Below are positions 24,901 to 36,100 of a stretch of 64,000 bases of DNA, one piece after another; position 1 is the stretch's first letter, and each line of letters starts with the position of its first letter. Source of the stretch: Ischnura elegans (Eukaryota > Arthropoda > Insecta > Odonata > Coenagrionidae); NCBI RefSeq assembly GCF_921293095.1, contig NC_060254.1, positions 62,914,069 to 62,978,068 on the forward strand, in the 5' to 3' direction. Position numbers and translations under genes: made by a program. The notes under the pieces are model-generated. The model ran no database searches. It was not told the origin of the DNA and saw only the letters and a list, made by a program, of their open reading frames with translations.

Positions 24901-27900
24901 CAACTTTTAAAATAGAATAGCTTTTAACCAATTCTGTTAAATATCAACTGATTTCCTTGGTGTTTTCAAATCGAACAGAAAATTCAGGAAATTTCAAACA
25001 GTATTTGTTTTGTAGATTTTGCAGGTGTATTAATTTCACCAAATGATCTGATATTCCACTTATAAATCTCTTAAGTCGCTTATCTCTGGGGTCCTCCCTG
25101 CCGGCCCACAGGTAAAGGATCAGGAGAGGATTATAAGGGCATTTTACTTGCTCTGCACCATCTGACAGTGAAAAAGTCATAGACCTCATTTGTAATTTTT
25201 CTTGGAAAGAGTAGGAGAGTTTTGATTTTACTGCAGCTTGTATGGTTCACCGCAACTGGTTTCAGCACCTTGTCCGATTATGAAGACAACTACAGTGCAA
25301 CCTCGATAAAACGACACCCCACGGTGCACCAATAAACACTCGCTATAGCGAATTGTCGCTTTACCGGAGGTGGTGCAAATAATAGCCAATATACCTCATA
25401 TTACTCCTTTATTTTTATTTTCTCGCTTAGACGTGTTTGGTGTTTTTTTGGCCATGGTGTGTTCCATCAAATGCTTCCTATTCACGCAACTCACGGACGT
25501 GCGGGTATGCTGACGACTGCTTTCTGCCGCCCGAGGAACAAAAGAAGATCAAGCATTCGCGAATACTAATGCCACAATATATTCACCAAAATTAACTACT
25601 TATTTATCGAACGACAGTTTACCACATAAATTTGAGACTGAGCACTCCATTAACTTCATTTCTAACAGATCGCTAGCAATTACAGAGATTAAGGAGTCTT
25701 GGTGTAAGTTTTTCCGGCGGTGAAACCCTCGCTATGGCGAGAGCCAACACCAAAAGGGCCTCGTAAAAACGAAATTTTTAACATGCTTATAATAGGATCA
25801 ATTGACGGTGCATCGGCTATCTCTCGTAATAGCGGGGGTCTCGCTATAGCCCGTACTCGCTTTAACGAGGTTCCACTGTATTATTATTGTCTTGATAATG
25901 ACGCGAGGTGCTCGAAGCATGGTCTGTTGAAGAAAGATCTGAGGTTTTCCCGGCGTATGATGTTGTTGAAGTTATTTCAGGTTTCCCACCGGATAAGGTT
26001 CTCCATCTCTGCCGACGTTTCGATGGTCGTGTCGTCCATTGTCATCAGGGCTTGATGACGATGGACGACACGACCATCGAAACATCGACAGAGATGGAGA
26101 ACCTTATCCGGTGGGAAACCCGAAATAACTTCAACAACATGGTCTGTTGAGTAGTCAAATTTTTTTTGTGTGTAAAATTTTAAAGTGTTCTCGTTTTAAC
26201 TGGAATATTGTGTATTTCCCTCAAAACTTTATATGCATCCTTATAACTATTAGTTTTCTTGAGAGGGTTATGGAACTCATTGGGCAGTTTGAAAAATCGT
26301 GAAGCACCGTAAATGTTTACTCTTTTTTCAGTACCTATCTTATTCACTTCACGTGAAACTAAGCTTTTTAGATTATTCCTTGTATGCAGCGTATTTGTGT
26401 GATAATACTTTAGCCTTGGTCAGTCATTATTTGAAATTTCATCCTCAGAATCTCCGAGTGATGAATCTGAATCTGAATCATCAGGGTGCAAATCCTCAGC
26501 AACAGGTAGATTTACTCTCCTTTAATCACTTAAATTATCTGTCTCCCCGTGATGCTCGTCTAGTTAGTCAGTTTTTTTGGAATGCATTTTAGCCACAATT
26601 CTGAAAAAAAAATGAACCCTTAACATCGCAGTGGTCCCAGGTAACTTTTATGTTATTGACCATATTTGCTACATTTTCAGTATTGATGTAGACAATATGT
26701 TTTTGCAAAAGCCCATGTTTGGATCAAAGTGCATTTTAGTATTCCATTCCTCCCCTTGTTAGCTGCTAAATTTTAAGTAGCCACAGAACCAATGCTCATG
26801 CAGTGGGCGTACATAAACGATGAAGGAGATTTCGTTGCAGTTTCTGAAGATTCTCCGTAATGTTGGTCATGTCTGGCAACATTGTAAACTTTAATGCAGT
26901 GGCCGTGTGGGAATGGAGACACTTCTAGTCATGGGTAGATGCCGAAGAAATAAGGACAGGTGTAGAGGGCATTATCTCTGAATAGATAATCTGATAATCA
27001 ACTTTTTATTGCATATACATTACATTTAAAAATCTTCAGCCAAACCTCCCAGTTTAAATTTCATTTTTCCTGATGATGTTTAGCTTGTGTGATATTTCCA
27101 CAGCCTTACCCAATGGTTTAGTTAAGACCTGTAGTCAATGCTAGATGATTGATTTGCATTCACGGTCCAAGTCCATCAAGGCAGCTGTCGGACATTTGGA
27201 ATTATTGCTGTCTGCCATCCTTGGCAAGGCACCATGTCTTATGGTAAATGTAGGCCATAATACATCAAAATTTTATGAGCCAATCTCCTGCCAATCATGC
27301 TGTCAAGGTTTGGTGCACCAGTCTTTTGGCCATTGTGGTATTAATGGTAAGCAGGTTGCATAGTTCTCTCCAAATAGGTGATACAACTAGTCTCGGCCAT
27401 TCCAACTTTTTGGGACTACTCACTGAAACCTTTTATCCTCTGTTATTAATGCTCCAGGAATAGTATGCCAATTAGTCACAATTCTGTTGCTTTTAAGCTG
27501 GGACTAACAGCTGAAATGCTGTGGTCCTATTAGCATGCCTATCTTGCATATGAAATTTTTAGCTCTTGCAACTTTTGTAATGTGCAGTTCAGAGTTCAGT
27601 TTTTCTACTTCTCAAGTCCTAGAATTAATTTCTTGAATCACGGTATACAAATGTTTCGGAATTGTTCCTGAAGTGTGTGAAAGATAATGGCGATTATATT
27701 TTTCTGGGTATTTGCCCATGTTACATTCTGGTGGCATTGAAAAGGAAGAGCTAAATATGAAGCGAGGATCCAATGTAAAAAAAGTTAGTCAAAAATGCTG
27801 AGAAAGCAAATTCTGCTATGATACATATGTATTGTTTAATTCAGTAACTGCTCATTTTCTTTCTTGTACATGATTAGTGGAGTTAGTACATAAGAAGGTG

Positions 27901-30504
27901 CCCGTACCCTCCCCCTCTGAACACAATGGGTGATGAGTGTGCAGTTACTATTTCAGCTGTGTAGTAGTTTAGCTATTGGTTGGGTTAAGTTTTCAGCTAC
28001 CTTAAAATTCAACTATTTTGTGTGTGCTATGATTCCCTACAGACTTTTTTAAGGGAAGCTGATTGTTATGAAAGTGTTCAACTCTCATTGAATCTAAATC
28101 TTATCGATTTAGTCTGCCCCTCAGTTCATGATTGCCTACCAAAAGAAAGTTCATGAACTGAACAGAAGACCAGAAATATGCTTGTGTAATAATAAAGCCA
28201 TCATTTAAGTTTTATAAAAAGTTTGATTTAGTTAAATCTCAATTGAATGGTCATTTAAATAGCAAACCCATTGTCTCAACATCTTCACTCTTTCATCTTT
28301 GAGTGGTAATAGCTTGTGATTACATGTCGTTCTGCAGCCGTGTGTGTACGTTTGCCAGCTCAAAACAAAAGTTTCTTGATGGCAGAAATGAAACATGAGG
28401 TTGGGAAATAATCAGTCAGATATTGTTTTACTTTTCACTAGTTGTCCTTATTAACACTACTTAAACTGGTTTTGGAAGATGCCAGCATATGGAAATGGCT
28501 TAGTGCAGTTAGTCCACATTTGATGTTATTTATTATTCCTAGAAAACGTTAGAATTTAAGTGAAATAAAATTAGCAGCAAAGAGAAATAGCTGCCAAACT
28601 TCTACCTTTGTTGCTTGAAAGTTTTAAAATCTCCCTCATTAAAAATTTTCAACTTCAAGAAGCTGAAATGTGCCCAAAATTGTCTATTTGATCTCATCAT
28701 CATAGATTATTCAAGTTAATTTAATATATATTCATTAGCCATCGCTGAAATGGATCTCTCTCTCCATCACCATTACTTAATCAGAATATCTCTCAGACTT
28801 CAACACTCAATCAAGTTCAATAATATGAGAATGATAGACATGTAAGGTGGCAAATAATCGAATAAAAGTGATGCAAAAAATGAGATGTAATCACATTAGT
28901 TGTGAAGTGGTGGCTTGGTACACAATTTTTACCATCGCTACTTACTAGCTATGCATTACCGAAGATAATCTGTTACCATGAGGAAAGTTATCTCGAAAAT
29001 TATTTCTTGACAAATACATTTATATGTTTACTCTTGTGTGAGAAGTAGGGATGTGTGAGCAACTCGGAATTGGTATCAAGAAAATGCTATCAATTTTTTT
29101 TCTAATGGTGTCTGTAAAGGTGGTAGTTCCAGCAGTAGATATTGTCTGGGTGGAGGAAAATATTTATTGATGGAAATACTGCAAGAAAATTTATTGATTC
29201 AGTGACCAGATTTCTCTACAATTGGATATGCCATTTTGCTAAAAATCTCTGAAAGAAAAGTAAAAGGGTTAATATGATCAGGTACTAGTGACGTAGGCAC
29301 CCTGAAAGTCATGGAAGGGGATAAAGGGAATCTCATTGCAATGCTTAGGATGACATAAGTCTTTATGTTTTTCAAGAATTTAATTGGAGATCTGAGTCAC
29401 TTAAGTCATGTTCAGTCTGCAATCCATCGATTTCTAGAATATGTTTGTATGAATTCATAGGAAAAGAAAGTCATCACACTCCCATTAGAACAATCAATGT
29501 CATTCAAAAATTTGTTATTTTAAGTTAAGGCCAGTAAAATCTGTAATTTCATCTTAGGATGGAAAAAATTTTGAGGTGTAACAAATGTTAATATCAGAAG
29601 AGGTAATTGAGAATACCTAGTTTGTTATTTCCTTCTTCGGTGTAGCAGGATCCTTTCTGAGTTTTGTCTGTATCCTATTCATAATTCGTTTGCCTTGGTG
29701 CTTAGCGGGAGGTTGTTGATGAAGACTTTTCCATTCCTTTTTATTTACGATTGTTATTTGTCAATTTATTAGTTTTATTTTGAAAGTATGCATATGATCT
29801 ATCATTTCTATGTATCTTCATATCTTCATTTTGCAGGTGTAAGTGCGCAGCCCAGTGCCACTGGTTTGGATGGTACACCATCTACTGAAGAGGAATTTGC
29901 CGAATATCAAAAACTTTTGATTTCGAAGCTTGACGCACTTTCAAAATCAACTTATTTCCCAGATTTTGCTGAAGAAATAGTCAGGAATATCAGTATAAAT
30001 TGTAAGTGGAAACGGAATACTTCTTTAAGTACAAGCTTGTACTCAGTGTTAGTTGACATGCTGGGTAAAATAATTATAAAATTTTTATGAACTTGTTAAA
30101 TTCATGTAACTTTTATTTAAAACACTTGAGATGCTTTTACATTCATTTCGTTCTTACATATATTTATAGTAGTATGATGTAACATTTTTTTCCTCAGTAC
30201 CCTTGGCTAGCCTTAAGAAATTGAAATTAGTCACCGAGGCAATATGTACAGAAAAGGTCAAGATTGAAAAAGGCGATAAGGCCAAGAAGAAGGGCAAAGG
30301 AAAAGCGCAGCTGAGATTAGAAGGAAACACTGTAAGTATTTAATAGTATGGGGACTATGTTCTCAGCTTAAATTTTTTGTTATTGTGCTTTTCTGATGTT
30401 ATTAACTATGTGAAAGTTGTTAATGTTTTTCACTTTTGTTTTAGAATCTCATGAATGAATATTCAGCATACAAGGATCTGGATGATTATGATGATTTCAT
30501 GTAA
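18950..30504 (+). CDS. eIF3j: Eukaryotic translation initiation factor 3 subunit J
   Basis: Complete gene of seven exons: 18950-18965, 19049-19131, 19236-19370, 20079-20256, 29837-30001, 30198-30331, 30445-30504. All introns are GT-AG and the phases agree across every junction, giving 256 aa, close to the roughly 258 aa of animal eIF3j. The protein starts MDDEWDRDNFDPEP. It has the family's acidic tryptophan block (KWEGEDEDDDVKDNWEDDEEE) at about 25-45, a Lys/Glu-rich coiled coil at about 60-130 with LTPEERQAEKLR..KLQEEADL, an EFAEYQKLLISKL segment, a basic KKKGKGK stretch, and the signature C-terminus YDDFM. eIF3j is a loosely bound cytoplasmic eIF3 subunit that binds the 40S decoding site and mRNA channel and promotes eIF3-40S association and mRNA recruitment. 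Intron 4 is 9.6 kb; the others are short. Confidence 0.93.
25293..25878. mobile_element. Pogo/Tigger-like non-autonomous element with TA duplication
   Basis: Ends are CAGTGCAACCTCGATAAAAC at the left and, at the right, the complement of CAGTGGAACCTCGTTAAAGC, flanked by TA (25291-25292 and 25879-25880). This matches Tc1/mariner elements of the pogo/Tigger group, which duplicate TA and often have CAGT-start ends. Sub-terminal CTATAGCGA / TCGCTATAG-type strings recur near both ends. There is no transposase ORF. Confidence 0.85.
25931..26137. mobile_element. Fold-back insertion: 87-bp stem, 5-nt loop, 13-bp target duplication
   Basis: Arms 25961-26047 and 26053-26139 are reverse complements with four mismatches over 87 positions, separated by only five bases. 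CATGGTCTGTTGA occurs as an exact direct repeat at 25918-25930 and 26138-26150, which looks like a 13-bp target-site duplication. The right arm reads TGATGACGATGG...CCATCGAAAC, a short hairpin followed by AAAC, and the left arm carries its inverted twin ending in CGACGTTTCG. Variable-length duplications and inverted terminal units are known for Penelope-like retroelements, but no reverse transcriptase is present here, so that origin is only a suggestion. Confidence 0.7.
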
Positions 30505-30940
30505 CTGCTGTGGAAAATGTGTTTTATCAGGTTCAGTGAATGGAGTTAAGGAATTTTTATTGGTGGGGTGTGACGATCAGAAAAACTTTGGGGAAATCTC
30601 AGCCATTAAGCTATTACCTTTTTGAATTGTGAATATTATAGCTGAAGACCCCTTTAGGTTTACAATCTAAAGTGGTATGTAGGCTGTCTTATTACCTTCC
30701 CGTTTTAGTGTAAATTCTATGTGATTATAATCACATTGCTCATACTTCTGTTGATTACTCGGAATACTTTTTGTGCTCGAGATTCCTCTTTCTGCTGCAA
30801 ATATGCATTTGGTTATTCTTTATGACTCAAGGACTCAAGGAAGAGGGTTAAGCTTGGTTGCATGTCTTAGTGCTTGAATAATGCCTCTCTGAACAAGTTG
30901 TTGAATTTAACATAATAATAAATTGATAATCTTAAAGTTT
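30505..30940 (+). terminator. eIF3j 3'UTR and polyadenylation signal
   Basis: The stop codon TAA at 30502-30504 is followed by about 410 bases without coding features up to a canonical AATAAA at 30917-30922, with a T-rich stretch (30944-30961) shortly after. This gives a plausible 3'UTR of roughly 430 nt. Confidence 0.65.
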
Positions 30941-31700
30941 GTGTATTCATTTTATTTTTTTAATGATAAACTTGTAACATGATCTAAGCTATATTCCCGA
31001 CATCTGTTGAATGAAAAACATTTAGCAAGGGCTGAAGTATAATAGATGGATCAGTGTTAGCTTAGCTCAGCATTATCAGAATTAGGTATGCAGATAATGC
31101 GAAGTTAACCCGAGGAACAAGTTGTTGAGGAGAGGAGGCAAAATTGGTGATAAATATGTAGCTCTCCCATTCATACCTTTAGGTTTATTGTAGATGTATG
31201 GTATGCCCACAACATGTGAATTACAAGTACATAAATAGGTGTATGTTGTGAGCTTATATATGTTTTTTTACCTCTCATGGCTCTGGGAAGACCTTGGTGG
31301 CCTTGTGAGTGGAGGATTAGGCTGCGGATCCTTGGGGTCCTGATTCAAGTTAAGGATGAAGTCTGTGGTACCCTCCATGAACTTGCACTTTCCATTTGGT
31401 TATAATCCTTGAAGTGCAAGGTGGCAAGAACTTGTTTTGGGGTCAGCTCTCTAGCTACCTGAACCAACCTCTGTTGAAACTGCGAGAGTGAGTCTAGATA
31501 CAGGGTAACCGGTAGAATCGAGAATTATGCTTGAATTTTTAGTCACTGGAATTATTCATGAATTTTTGCTCCTACCTGGAATTTCAAAATATTTTATTTC
31601 AAATTCATTTCACTTAAAATGTTGCCATTTCAATGCCCACTTTCTGGCCTATAATGTGTTTGTCATAATTTGTTTTTTTTTTAAATCTCAATTATCTCCG
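30941..31700. other. Intergenic, nothing recognised
   Basis: Spacer downstream of eIF3j with no supportable gene or repeat. Confidence 0.4.
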
Positions 31701-31714
31701 AAAGTAGCACAATC

Positions 31715-31861
31715 AGGCCTTTACATTGGGAGTTTAAACAATCAACAACCGACGATCACACGCATCCATGTCCTGGAAGGGGCAACCCATCCAGGCAGGA
31801 CTAGAACCTGTGACCTTAGGTATGGTTGGCAAGTAATTATCCCCACCGCCTGCGTGGCCAA
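31715..31861 (-). repeat. tRNA-derived SINE, minus strand
   Basis: Read on the minus strand from 31861, the head TGGCCACGCAGGCGGTGGGG is followed by ATAATTACTTGCC and a B box GGTTCTAGTCC near 31801-31811, then a tail ending near 31715. The head matches the SINE at 14900 (GGCGG.GGGG.TAA..ACTTGCC), so both belong to one family. The distal limit is approximate. Confidence 0.55.
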
Positions 31862-31873
31862 CATCAAGTGCAG

Positions 31874-32158
31874 GGGGATCGGGTTGGAGTGGTGGCTAGA
31901 GTATTGGCTTCCCACCTGGCGGGCTCGGGTTCAAATCCCGGCGGTGGCAGAGAATTTTCAGAGACTGCTTGAATGCTGTGTGGAGGACATTTCAAGCGCG
32001 ACACTCCATCTGTCAGATGGGATGTTAATCCGTGGTCCCCTTGGTGCCTTTTGTTAAGAGCAGGCTAATGCCGACACTGGGTTTCTCTCCACCCTTCCTT
32101 CCATACCCTTTCCACATGGCGCAAATGACCTCAACTGTCGGTTGCCTCCTCCAAGTAC
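31874..32158 (+). repeat. tRNA-derived SINE with 12-bp target duplication
   Basis: The tRNA-like head has an A box around TGGTGGCTAGAGTATTGG and a B box GGTTCAAATCC at 31928-31938, followed by a roughly 200-bp unique tail. CATCAAGTGCAG flanks it exactly at 31862-31873 and 32159-32170, a target duplication expected of LINE-mobilised SINEs. A second, 5'-shortened copy lies at 59545-59800. It inserted directly against the 5' end of the minus-strand SINE, giving a head-to-head pair. Confidence 0.8.
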
Positions 32159-32765
32159 CATCAAGTGCAGTAGCAAAGTAGAATTTTTACAGTGCATTGA
32201 AACGTGGAATGTCAGACAAGACAACAGAATCGAAATGCCTTGCGCTATTGACTAGTAAGATTCAAAAACGGGAAGAATATATTTCCAGGTGACATCAACA
32301 TCTACTTTGAGGTCAAAGCAGTTTCTTGACTTGCATTGCTTAAATATAAATATAGTTTTAAAATTAGCAATGAGAAATAATATATAGATATAAAGATATT
32401 TAAAATTATTGAAGTAACTTTGGATGTTTTTAAATTCTTACCTATCGTAATAATCACGTGATGTTAACCTAGAAGTTAGTAAAAATTTCCCTGGAAAATC
32501 TGGAATTATGCACGAATTTCTCTGCTTTGATTGGCTGGACACCCTTATATATGTACCAAACTTTCAATAATGGTTTTGTTGGCGTAAAGCTACTGCGTGA
32601 TGTGGAAATGAGAATCAAAATTAGCCGTGGAGGTTGAGTTAGGATTATGGTCCTCTGCTTCACTGCTATGGTGAATGGTCCACAGCTACACTGTGGGGTC
32701 TGCTATGAGTGGCTTAGTGGTGCTGAGGATGCTTAACTCAAGGGGCTAACCAGGTTAAAGTACAC

Positions 32766-32811
32766 ACACTAGCTATGTATGCTACTGTGAAGTAGCATAC
32801 ATAGCTAGTGT
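32766..32811. repeat. Perfect 21-bp hairpin
   Basis: ACACTAGCTATGTATGCTACT at 32766-32786 is followed after a 4-base loop (GTGA) by its exact reverse complement at 32791-32811. It lies in the eIF3j-FANCM spacer. It is not followed by a T-run and no transcript can be assumed. Confidence 0.75.
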
Positions 32812-35640
32812 AAGTCATCATGTACAGTAAAATCCTTCCAGTGCAGCCACTGCTGATCCCAAGAAAAATGGCCATTTGAAGGGGTGGCCCTTTTATCGGG
32901 GATTTTAAGGTAAATTACAAAATGTTAATGAGCATTATTATAATAACGGCTAAATAATATTTTTAACAACCATTGAATATGTATTTGTTTGACATTAACA
33001 TTTAATTTCTAAAAAATGCTTATCTCCTTTGTTTAAATTGGTGACATTTTCTTTTAACTTGAAATATTTCTACGCAACTTTAAAGGATTTCTTAGAATTC
33101 TTTGCATTCCTCATCAATTTTTGGATGGAGGATTTTAATTTCAGAGGTAAATAAATTCCCTCACATGTTCCTTTATTTTAACTTTCTTCCCAATCTTGCA
33201 ACACAGTGTTGTTAATAACTTATATCTACGTCCATCCACTGCTAAATTTTCTGCATGACACACTCCTACAACGACAACACAACTTTGACTTTTTGGTGCA
33301 TTTCGCACTGTCACTGGCAAATGTTCAATTCGTAGCGGGTGGCAAGACTTCTCGAGTCAAGTCAAGACTCCCGACTTGGGCATTACTCGCCGCACCGTTT
33401 TTCCTGTCCCGACAATGCCAAGAAATGAGTGTCTCCACTGCTGAAACGACTCTCGCACAGCACTAATGATGGTGTGCTATAGCAGTATCTGCTAAAAATC
33501 CATGCTCATTTGTAATCAGTATCCTCATATACAGGCTAAATATAAACAGCTGAAATTTTAATGGCTATAAATACATTTTTAAAACCTCAGCAACTACATA
33601 CATGTATGTGATCATAGCAATCCCCTTGTCAGTGGTATGTAGTAAAAGAAGCTTAATTTCTCAAACAAGCCCATACTTTTTCTGAATGGAATACATCTGA
33701 GGGTCTGGCTTATAGATATATTATTAGAAAAATATCAATCTCCCTCTGAAAATAAGTCCAAATCATCTTTTTGAAGGGCTTATGTCAGATACAACTAGTA
33801 AATCCTTGTTATCAGTTATCATCACTTCATTTTTATACGTATGTATTACATTTGATGTAATTGATAACCATAAGGGGTGCTCTCTAGAAATGGTATCATC
33901 CTCCTGTATTTTAGTCAAATGAAATACAGATATCTTTAATGCTAGAGATATTTTACTAAGAAGTGTTGAGATAAGAGGTGTATTACTGGTAGTATACTTT
34001 CACTTTCGGCCTCATTGGCTGACTTAACTGGGTTTATTCCAATGTTGCCTGAATCACCCAATGGATTTTACTATATTTGAACTTGTTCACTTTGGAGCTG
34101 AATCCCCCATCCTGGGTTCAGAGTTTGTTGGGCCACGATTATACTTATTCAGAGTGGTATGACCTACCAGTGGGTCTCGCGTAAGTTCATCTTCTAGCCC
34201 CAACCAAGATTTGGTGCTTCATTTGAGGGTCCTTTGCCAATGGGAGCAGGTAGATGGTAAGTAGAGGAACATGACGCAGTCCCACTGCAGTCGTGGACTC
34301 TGCTAGCGGCCCTTTATTAAGAGGACCTTGTGCATTGCCTCAATGCTAATTTCTGGGCTTTTCCAATACGAGAGTCAGATTGAAGCAAGTGTCAGACAGA
34401 GGCACCTGGGTATGCCAATGCCATCTTTTTCAACTGAAGTTGTCAAACTCCATTCTGAAGTGAGGTCGGGTAGTTGGACCGAGCAACACAAGGAATGTGT
34501 GTTTGATACAAAATTGCACATCAATGGCTTTTCTCGAATCACAACTTATGGGCCAAGTTGTGGATGAGGAGGAAGAAGTAGGGCCATTTTGCCCAGGGCC
34601 ACCTACTTAGGGGAAAGTGTGACCCATCAGATGGTCTCACTCCACAGGTAAAATATGACATAATGGAGGGTTTTTAGACAAATACTGATCCCTACTGGGA
34701 TTTAGATGACTTCAGAAAGTATACAAGAAGTTTGCCATCATATTAGGCAGCTAACATCAGTCTCCTCAGGGCCTTGTTTGTGTCTCCATCCAACAGAGAC
34801 ATGAATAACCATATCTGTTATTTTCTTCACGCATAATTCAATAATACCACCATGAGTTTCCACTACAACCACAAGTTGCACCTTCTCCTTGGAGGCAGAA
34901 AAATATATGTACTTTAATACCTGAGGTCAGAGAAAAAAATGCTGGATGTTGTAATAATCGCATGTTTATAGAAAGGTTCTAGAATAATTCAAAGACAAAT
35001 ATCAGTATTTGTCCTTTCAAAAATTGTGATAAATTTTCATGGCTATCTATATAGCCATCACCATCCGAATTTCCTTAATGAGGCTTCACAATGGACGGAT
35101 AACACATCTGCTTCATTACGTTTCTTGTAAAATCTCCAAAGGTATCTTTTACCTCCATGTATTTCAGCTTAGAGCATGAAAGAAGGCAATCAACAGAATG
35201 AAATCCTTGATTAGAAAAAATCTTATACTTGGAATGTCACTGGAAGACATCAAAGAATGAATTATTAGATGTAACTTTCTATTGAAAATAATGAACTGCA
35301 GAAGATTCATGAATTGTTATCCGCTCTCATACATTATCATTCATTTATTCGTGTCAACAAGTTGAATGATATACGTATTGTTATAGTGTGGGCAGGTAGA
35401 TAATTATGGAAAAATGGTTAAGTTTTCTTAGCAACTAAGATACTTATTTCCTCCTTGCTGATCCTCCACGGAGGATCCGACCTTAGAGAGAGAGTGTCTA
35501 GAATTAAATAGTAATATTATAGTTAGTTCAAGAAATAACAAATTGCCATTTCTTCAGTTGGCTGCGAGTAAATACCTTTAACATGTTGCCCTATAAAACG
35601 GTTTTATATCCCTCAGAGAGCTGAAGGTTATTTTTCAATG
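32812..35640. other. Intergenic spacer, nothing recognised
   Basis: About 2.8 kb with only short ORFs lacking family resemblance. I do not see an additional exon, an RNA gene or a clear transposon end here. Confidence 0.4.
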
Positions 35641-35689
35641 GTGGTCGTTCCTTGTTCATATGCCCCGAAAATATGGATTGCCCAGCCGT

Positions 35690-36044
35690 ATTGAATTACT
35701 TTAAAATTAATCAATGCCGCGCCCAAATGCGCCAGAATAATATCCGCGGCCGCGAATGCAGCGCCCGCAGCGCCATTTCAAGGTGCGTGATGGCCTGCGT
35801 GCGGGACTTTCTTGTGGCGACCTTCCGTACTAAAAGGAAATGAAATAAGATTTCCGAACTCATGTGACGTCAGTGTTATTCGAAGCGGTTCAAAGGATGT
35901 GATTGTTATGGAAGTTGAGTCTGCAGTGTTAAAAACATTAGTTTTAAGTTTGGCATCGGCGTTGCCGCCAAAGAATTGAAATTCCATGAAATTCTGTAGC
36001 AAATGCTGCTGTAGATCAAGGAAACGAAAGAAGGTGTTCGTGGT
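35690..36044 (+). promoter_or_regulatory. FANCM promoter and 5'UTR
   Basis: A CpG-rich core at about 35715-35830 (including CCGCGGCCGCG near 35741) precedes the FANCM start, in contrast to the AT-rich spacer. A palindromic CRE, TGACGTCA, lies at 35865-35872. No TATA box is evident in the proximal region, consistent with a housekeeping-type promoter. The transcription start cannot be fixed from sequence. Confidence 0.4.
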
Positions 36045-36100
36045 ATGGAAAATGAAACTGAGGATGAAATCCTCGCCAGAGCTTTGGAAGAAAGCCTCAG
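36045..36100 (+). CDS. FANCM: FANCM exon 1: UIM-like N-terminus
   Basis: Eighteen codons plus two bases, starting at the first in-frame ATG in context GTATGGAA. The product opens [19 protein letters not shown], the last codon split with exon 2. Residues 6-19 fit the ubiquitin-interacting motif: an acidic triplet (EDE), a hydrophobic residue, Ala13 at the central position and Ser17 four residues later, on a predicted helix. The motif is visible; ubiquitin binding is an inference. Confidence 0.75.

Larger units (their letters stand above)
20257..29836 (+). other. eIF3j intron 4 (9.6 kb)
   Basis: A long phase-1 intron splitting a Gly codon in LETFG|VSAQ. It holds a repeat fragment (21990-22050), a pogo-like MITE (25293-25878) and a hairpin insertion (25931-26137). 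The remainder is AT-rich, without exons or genes that I can support on either strand. Confidence 0.75.

Noticed and set aside
26053-26090. Hammerhead ribozyme core (TGATGA ... hairpin ... GAAAC)
   Set aside because: The resemblance is partial: the upstream core is TTGATGA rather than CTGANGA, the inner stem pairs through the G of GAAA, and no stem I/III with a cleavage site is clear.
26420-26520. Minus-strand acidic Ser/Asp-rich peptide resembling transposase N-termini
   Set aside because: Only about 30 codons, no start codon and a stop on each side; too short to support.
31874-31950. Possible tRNA gene
   Set aside because: A and B boxes are present, but the unit extends about 285 bp and has a retroposition target duplication; it is a SINE.
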